Origin: Candidatus Iainarchaeum sp.
GTDB taxonomy: Archaea > Iainarchaeota > Iainarchaeia > Iainarchaeales > JAXPJC01
NCBI GenBank assembly: GCA_018304445.1
Contig: JAGVWD010000059.1
Span: 1 to 9,598, forward strand
Direction of reading: 5' to 3'
DNA length: 9,598 nt
Position numbers and translations under genes: made by a program
The notes under the pieces: generated by a model
What the model saw: only the letters and a program-made list of their open reading frames with translations
Told to the model about the DNA's origin: nothing
The model's database searches: none
Shown here: positions 5,360 through 9,598 of the stretch, piece by piece
How the letters are laid out: the number at the start of each line of letters is the position of its first letter
Position numbering within the stretch: position 1 is the stretch's first letter

Positions 5360-6769
5360 TTATTCAATATTTTTGAGCGACCAAATCTTTGTTGGGTGGG
5401 TAGTTGCAGATCTGTTTCCAATACAGATAATTTTCCTATTAGACGCGTAGTTTTTTAATAGCCTATACACCGTATTCCTGCCCATATTTAATTTCTTTGC
5501 TAACTCGAGTGTAGTATTGGGAGTCTTGTTTAGAATCTTCATTATCTTAACTTTTGTTACGCCAAGTTGTCTGCTTTGCCCTTTTTTAGATTCATTTAAT
5601 TTATAATATTTATCTAGATAATAAACATCTCCGCCATACTTCGCAGTACTTCTTGTAGAGATTATTCCTGCTGTTTTCAATTGCTTTAAATGAAACTTGG
5701 TTCCTTGGCGAGATATTGTAAGTAATTCAGATAATTCTTTGATTGTTCTTGGTCTGCCATTAAGCAAGCCGATTATTTTGTTTTTTGTATGATTTTTTCC
5801 TTTGCTTTTCCATGTCTTGTTCATCCTAAGTATGTTGTTCCTGAGTGAATTCTCTTTATAACCCATACAAATCTCCGGAAACTTCTTCTTTAGCAGTGAA
5901 TAGTCTCTCCAAAATTTTTGCATCCCTTCTTTTAAAATATACAATACGTAGCCTTTAGGTTTTCTTGATGAGATTGTATTTTTGTATTGCAGTTTATTGC
6001 AAATTTCTGAAAGTTGCTCTATTAATGATTTGTTATGCAAACCGATTACTATTTGACCGGAATCTACATTCCCTTCATCTATAATAAATGCAATTAGGGT
6101 TGTAAGCAGATTATCCTTGTTTGCATTTAGGGTTTTATCAGGAATTTTTGCTTTGTTTTCCAAGAATCCTTCACAGCCTATTCCATAATATTTCATCATA
6201 ACCAGAGAAATAACTTCTGGTAAATAAACCCTAATTCCATCATTATAGTAGACTTCAGGATATTTTATATTACCAAAGACTTTCTCAACCTTTGCAATGA
6301 ATAATTTTCTTAATTGTTTATTATACTGCGTATAATTGAAATATACTGTCTTTTTATTATTGAACTTTATTAGACACCCGTCTGCCATTATATGTGCTAC
6401 AATCATCGAAAAGAGAGGCGTAACTACGATTGGCAAGTTTGGGTTTGTGATTATTATTCTGCTCTTTTTGGTATGATATGCCAGAATATTTTTCTGTAAA
6501 TCCTGCAAGCCGATATTGAATATCTTGCATAAAGATAGCAAAATTGGAAGTGGCCTGAACTCTTTATAAGAGGGTTTTAGATAAGATTTAAAGAAAGAGA
6601 ATGGTGTACTAATATATAGCTGAGTATTTAGTGAACGCCAAGATCTGAACTGTTGTTTTCTCTTTCTAATAAGCCTTTGAAGAAAACTGTCAGTAATTAG
6701 TATTGTAGTATTATTCGGAAAATCCCAAATATGGATTCTATCCTCTCTGCATCTAACGCTTTTAATCAT
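5360..6769 (-). CDS. LAGLIDADG endonuclease-like protein with C-terminal winged helix-turn-helix domains
   Basis: A 469-residue protein. The centre carries two LAGLIDADG-type motifs: SMIVAHIMADG (residues 121-131, acidic D130) and LLTTLIAFIIDEG (residues 221-233, acidic E232). Both metal-binding acidic positions are present, so nuclease activity is possible. The N-terminal 100 residues are basic and may hold a helix-turn-helix-like segment (LLSLCKIFNIGLQDL). The C-terminal part has two winged-helix-like units: about 327-385 (TIKELSELLTISRQGTKFHL) and about 403-465 (TTLELAKKLNMGRNTVYRLL). Its base composition is much more AT-rich than rfcL or ychF, which suggests acquisition. It lies alone between divergent ychF and the rfcL operon, with no intron or intein host. 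It is probably a free-standing homing endonuclease or a WhiA-like regulator derived from one. Confidence 0.8.
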   Translation of the reverse strand: MIKSVRCREDRIHIWDFPNNTTILITDSFLQRLIRKRKQQFRSWRSLNTQLYISTPFSFFKSYLKPSYKEFRPLPILLSLCKIFNIGLQDLQKNILAYHTKKSRIIITNPNLPIVVTPLFSMIVAHIMADGCLIKFNNKKTVYFNYTQYNKQLRKLFIAKVEKVFGNIKYPEVYYNDGIRVYLPEVISLVMMKYYGIGCEGFLENKAKIPDKTLNANKDNLLTTLIAFIIDEGNVDSGQIVIGLHNKSLIEQLSEICNKLQYKNTISSRKPKGYVLYILKEGMQKFWRDYSLLKKKFPEICMGYKENSLRNNILRMNKTWKSKGKNHTKNKIIGLLNGRPRTIKELSELLTISRQGTKFHLKQLKTAGIISTRSTAKYGGDVYYLDKYYKLNESKKGQSRQLGVTKVKIMKILNKTPNTTLELAKKLNMGRNTVYRLLKNYASNRKIICIGNRSATTHPTKIWSLKNIE

Positions 6770-6772
6770 TTG

Positions 6773-6789
6773 TATCTAATAAATAGATA
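6773..6789. repeat. Inverted repeat just upstream of the LAGLIDADG gene
   Basis: TATCTA at 6773-6778 and TAGATA at 6784-6789 form a perfect 6-bp inverted repeat with a 5-base spacer (ATAAA). It ends 3 bp before the - strand ATG at 6769, in the divergent promoter region shared with ychF. It could be an operator or a chance AT-rich palindrome. Confidence 0.45.
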
Positions 6790-6798
6790 GAATTTGGC

Positions 6799-6806
6799 AA
6801 TTAAAT
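6799..6806 (+). promoter_or_regulatory. Candidate box A in the divergent ychF / LAGLIDADG promoter region
   Basis: AATTAAAT is the best TATA-like element in the 72-bp gap. Its centre is about 39 bp before the ychF ATG, giving a short leader that contains AAGGT at 6831-6835. Read on the other strand (ATTTAATT) its centre is about 34 bp before the LAGLIDADG gene start, so it might serve either direction. No stronger candidate is seen. Confidence 0.3.
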
Positions 6807-6841
6807 GGTTTCTAGACCAAACCGCCACTAAAGGTTTTTAA

Positions 6842-8035
6842 ATGATGCAAATAGGTTGTGTTGGTAAGCCCTCAAGCGGAAAAAGCACCGTATTTAGCGC
6901 AGCAACTTTAGTAGATGTACCTATTTCCCCAAGGCCATTTACAACAATAAAGCCGAACCAGGGAATTGGATACGTAACAGCAAAATGCGCACACATGGAT
7001 TTTGATAAAGGCGCTTGCCAGCCGCAGAACTCAAAATGCATTAACGGGATTAGGGAGATTCCGATTACGCTTTATGATGTTGCGGGGCTTGTGCCCGATG
7101 CATGGCAGGGGAAGGGCCTTGGGAACAGGTTTTTGGGAGACATAATGCAGGCGCGCGCATTGATTCATGTGCTGGATGTTTCCGGAAGGACTGATGCGGA
7201 GGGAAATCTCACAAAAGGGCGCAATCCGCAGCTGGATGTTGAATTCCTTGAAAAGGAAATTTCCTACTGGATAAGGGGGATTTTGATGGAGAGCTGGCAG
7301 AAGCTGAGCAAGCAGGCCGCGATGGATTCCAAGGGCGCTGCGCCAACGCTTGCAAAGCAGTTAAGCGGCTTGGGAATTTCCGAGGAGAATGTAAAGGAGG
7401 TAATTAAGGAGGGGAACTTCGGCGAAAGGCCGGACAATTGGAATGAGGATGAAATATTGCGCTTTTCAGAGGAGATAAGAAAAAAAAGCAAGCCGATGCT
7501 CATTGCAGCAAACAAAATTGACCTGCCAGAATCCAAGGAGAATTATGAGAAATTGTGCGCGCAATTGCCTGAGAAAAAAATCGTTCCCTGTTGTGCGGAA
7601 GCCGAACTTGCATTGCGCAGGGCTGCAAGAAGCGGAGCAATAGAGTATGTTCCCGGGGCGAAGGAATTCAGAATAATTAATGAAATTGATGAGAAGCAGA
7701 AAAAGGCGCTTGAATTCATACAGAAAAACATATTGGATGTGTGGGGCGGAACTGGAGTGCAAGAAGCAATAAATGAAACCGCATTCAATCTTCTTGAATT
7801 AATGGTTGTTTATCCTGTGGAAGACCAGCACAAAATGCTTTCGGGGAAGGGGCATTATCTCCCTGATGCTTACTTGCTCAAAAATGGCGCAACGGCCCTT
7901 GAGCTTGCGGGGGAAATACACAGCGATTTCATAAAGAGGTTTGTTGCTGCTGTTGACTGCAGGAGCGGAATGAAGCTTGGAAAAGAGCATGCGCTGAAGA
8001 ACAATGACATTGTGAAAATACAGCTGAGCCACTGA
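6842..8035 (+). CDS. ychF: YchF/Obg-family translation-associated GTPase, archaeal type
   Basis: A 397-residue P-loop NTPase of the Obg/YchF (COG0012) family, which binds nucleotides and ribosomes in the cytoplasm. G1 is GKPSSGKST (residues 8-16), G3 is DVAGL (79-83) and G4 is NKID (224-227). The helical insertion lies around 125-200 and the C-terminal TGS domain spans roughly 321-397 (VYPVEDQHKM and LPDAYLLKNGATALELAGEI). The NKID form of G4 predicts GTP preference, whereas bacterial YchF has NxxE and prefers ATP. A cysteine group, C49, C59 and C66 with PQNSKC, matches the archaeal subfamily. Length is typical and the frame is intact, unlike pheT and rfcL. Two ATGs (6842, 6845) are adjacent and either could be used; AAGGT at 6831-6835 fits both. 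The next gene starts within 11 bp. Confidence 0.93.
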   Translation: MMQIGCVGKPSSGKSTVFSAATLVDVPISPRPFTTIKPNQGIGYVTAKCAHMDFDKGACQPQNSKCINGIREIPITLYDVAGLVPDAWQGKGLGNRFLGDIMQARALIHVLDVSGRTDAEGNLTKGRNPQLDVEFLEKEISYWIRGILMESWQKLSKQAAMDSKGAAPTLAKQLSGLGISEENVKEVIKEGNFGERPDNWNEDEILRFSEEIRKKSKPMLIAANKIDLPESKENYEKLCAQLPEKKIVPCCAEAELALRRAARSGAIEYVPGAKEFRIINEIDEKQKKALEFIQKNILDVWGGTGVQEAINETAFNLLELMVVYPVEDQHKMLSGKGHYLPDAYLLKNGATALELAGEIHSDFIKRFVAAVDCRSGMKLGKEHALKNNDIVKIQLSH

Positions 8036-8045
8036 TGTGAGAATT

Positions 8046-8624
8046 ATGGGCTTGAAAAGAATTGGAAAAGGGCCCTTCAGGGGCCCGACAAAGGGGAAAC
8101 TTTTTCAGACATGGGATATAGGCGCAGATAAACCAGCAGAGTATATTGTGCAGCAAGCAAAGAAGTTTCCAAGAAGACAATATATTGCTGTTGATCCTAA
8201 CATAGAAATACAGTCTAGGGGCAATATAAGAGTTTTCAAAAAGCCTGCTTTAGAGGCACTGGATGATGTTGTTAAGAAGGGCTTGAAATTAAGGCACATA
8301 AATATGTTTATGCCAGAATGGCAATTGCTGAATTTTGATTATTTCAGAAAAATTTTAAATAAGGCCAAGAAGGTAATGTTGCCAAATGGAAAGTTCTTTG
8401 TTGGAGTTGAGGCTAATAGCATAGATTCATGGAGCGGCACCGGAGTATTTGCTAATATTTTCAAGGAAGAAGGCTTCTCTTTGAGAAAACCAAAATTGCT
8501 GCATAAAAATGAGTGGTCCAGATGGATGCATTGGCAACATATTGCAAACGCACCACCTTATTTTTATCTTATTGAGGCCACCTTCAGATTGAAAACAGCA
8601 AGAAAAATGGGCTTGAAGGTTTGA
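8046..8624 (+). CDS. Degenerate class I methyltransferase-like protein coupled to ychF
   Basis: A protein of about 192 residues that looks like a shortened Rossmann methyltransferase. TWDIGADKPAEYIVQQAKKF stands in the position of motif I, followed by the strand YIAVDPNIEI whose Asp could bind the SAM ribose. Next come INMFMPEWQLLNFDYFRKIL and MLPNGKFFVGVE, the usual motif IV and later-strand region. The spacing is reminiscent of TrmB-type tRNA (guanine-N7) methyltransferases, but the glycine-rich loop is poor (GAD instead of GxGxG), so activity is uncertain. I prefer ATG 8046, with GTGAG (8037-8041) as Shine-Dalgarno; GTG 8037 in the same frame is an alternative. It follows the ychF stop by about 10 bp and is probably co-transcribed. 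It is more AT-rich than ychF. It converges on the radical SAM gene, with 9 bp between the stops. Confidence 0.6.
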   Translation: MGLKRIGKGPFRGPTKGKLFQTWDIGADKPAEYIVQQAKKFPRRQYIAVDPNIEIQSRGNIRVFKKPALEALDDVVKKGLKLRHINMFMPEWQLLNFDYFRKILNKAKKVMLPNGKFFVGVEANSIDSWSGTGVFANIFKEEGFSLRKPKLLHKNEWSRWMHWQHIANAPPYFYLIEATFRLKTARKMGLKV

Positions 8625-8633
8625 AATTTGTTA

Positions 8634-9563
8634 TTATTCGGGCTTTTTCTTTACGAAAGTTAAATTTTCTATTTCTCCTGATTCTTTCGCAACATAGCTT
8701 CTTATCTTTGATTTGAACTGCCCAAAGAACGGCTTTATTGATTTGTCATTTAAATCTGCCTTTTTAATGAATTTGAAGAGCTCTTTAAAGAAAGCCATTC
8801 CCTGCCTATTCATTGCATTAACCCTCATTGTCCATTCTTTATCTAGTGCAATTGCCTTTTCCTTATTGATTGACCTAATCTTCCTTATTTCCTGCTTTAA
8901 TTTTGCAAATTGCTCAGGCAGTTTGTGGAATTCTTCAAATGCCTTCAAAGTTAGGCAGAGCAGCACCTCTGCTTTTTCATCGGCTATTTCATATGGCACT
9001 GCATCTTGAATAAGCTCTTTTGATTTGAAAAGGGGTTTTTTGTATGTTCTTTCCCCTGAAAGCATTTCCTTTCCAATCGGCGTGAATTTATAAGCAGTCA
9101 AAAAGCTTACAATCCCATACATGGTAAATTGGCCAATCTCCTCCAAAAAGCGAATATTGCTTTCAATTTCTTTAAGTGTACTCCACGGGTGGAACATTAT
9201 GAAGCCGGGGTCAACATTTATCCCCTTTTGGCTGCATAATTTTATTGCCCTTTTTGTTTGTTCTATTGATAGGTTCTTTTTGAAAATTTGCTGTAATGTA
9301 TAATTTGTTCCTGCCTCAGCGCCGATGAAAATAGACCTGACGCCACATTCATCCAATAACTTCAAGAGCCTTCCATTGATCTGGTTTGCCCTGAGATAAA
9401 TATTAATGTCAACTCCCAAATCCAAATCTTTTATCCCCCTGCAAAGCTTTGCTGTTCTTTCCAAGCCTTTTTTTCCAGGAACAACAAAATTATCATCAAC
9501 AAACCAAATCAATGGAGGGCTCTTGAATTTATTGGATGAATGTGGTGTCAGGTCTATTTTCAT
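8634..9563 (-). CDS. Radical SAM protein, visible part lacks the cluster-binding motif
   Basis: The 309 residues from ATG 9563 match the body of a radical SAM TIM-barrel enzyme of the BchE/B12-binding-associated kind. The visible landmarks are IWFVDDNFV (residues 19-27), YLRANQINGRLLKLLDECGV (56-75), IFIGAEAG (78-85, the strand with the conserved Glu), a helix with IEQTKRAIKLCSQKGINVDP and GFIMFHPWST (110-119). A helical C-terminal tail rich in Lys follows (about 200-309). The CxxxCxxC motif that binds the 4Fe-4S cluster should precede residue 1 but is absent from this frame, which has a TAA at 9587-9585. The ATG is therefore probably not the true start. Another frame upstream reads LQCIICP, like the end of CxxxCxxC. 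Substrate unknown. Confidence 0.8.
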   Translation of the reverse strand: MKIDLTPHSSNKFKSPPLIWFVDDNFVVPGKKGLERTAKLCRGIKDLDLGVDINIYLRANQINGRLLKLLDECGVRSIFIGAEAGTNYTLQQIFKKNLSIEQTKRAIKLCSQKGINVDPGFIMFHPWSTLKEIESNIRFLEEIGQFTMYGIVSFLTAYKFTPIGKEMLSGERTYKKPLFKSKELIQDAVPYEIADEKAEVLLCLTLKAFEEFHKLPEQFAKLKQEIRKIRSINKEKAIALDKEWTMRVNAMNRQGMAFFKELFKFIKKADLNDKSIKPFFGQFKSKIRSYVAKESGEIENLTFVKKKPE

Positions 9564-9598
9564 CGGCGCTGAGGCAGGGACAAATTATACATTGCAGC

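Noticed and set aside
5360..6769. Intein or group I intron carrying the LAGLIDADG protein
   Set aside because: There is no interrupted host gene, no HN plus Cys/Ser/Thr C-terminal splice junction, and no rRNA or tRNA exon on either side.
5349..6843. Similar sequences AAGGGTTTTAAT (5349-5360) and AAAGGTTTTTAAAT (6830-6843) flanking the LAGLIDADG gene as target-site repeats
   Set aside because: They are imperfect, AT-rich and of low complexity, and one overlaps the ychF ribosome-binding region. The match is not strong enough to call an insertion boundary.

Overview
The window looks like a piece of an archaeal genome, most likely from a DPANN-type lineage (the phylum cannot be fixed from this sequence alone). 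It carries archaeal-type PheRS alpha and beta subunits, the archaeal large clamp-loader subunit RFC-L and the archaeal form of the YchF GTPase. Genes are packed with 4-bp overlaps or spacers of a few bases, and Shine-Dalgarno sites are of the GGTGG/GGAG kind. There is no intergenic gap above 100 bp and no tRNA, rRNA, CRISPR or IS element that I can see.

Layout. (1) Positions 3-2789, + strand: the 3' end of pheS, a small charged protein, a nucleotidyltransferase-fold protein and pheT, all overlapping or abutting. The middle two resemble the small-protein plus nucleotidyltransferase pairs of toxin-antitoxin-like modules and split the pheS-pheT pair. (2) Positions 2795-5274, - strand: an unrecognised 116-aa protein, rfcL and a class I SAM methyltransferase, read in that order as a probable operon converging on pheT. 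(3) Positions 5360-6769, - strand: a visibly AT-richer gene for a LAGLIDADG protein with two C-terminal winged-helix segments, probably a free-standing homing endonuclease or a regulator derived from one. (4) Positions 6842-8624, + strand: ychF and a closely coupled degenerate methyltransferase-like gene. (5) Positions 8634-9563, - strand: a radical SAM protein whose cluster-binding start is cut off at the window edge.

The most striking feature is the number of broken frames in genes that should be essential. pheT is broken twice, once at an A8 run and once by a perfect 19-bp tandem duplication. rfcL is broken once at a perfect 8-bp tandem duplication just before its Walker A motif. The radical SAM gene appears broken near the window edge. 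In each case one small indel restores a conserved protein. Consensus or assembly errors are the simplest explanation, but two of the four sites are exact short tandem duplications, which could be real slippage variants in the population and should be checked in the reads.

Functionally the window joins translation (PheRS, YchF), replication (RFC-L) and several putative RNA, DNA or small-molecule modifying enzymes. The best candidate for something undescribed is the nucleotidyltransferase pair wired into the PheRS operon, with the LAGLIDADG-winged-helix protein second.
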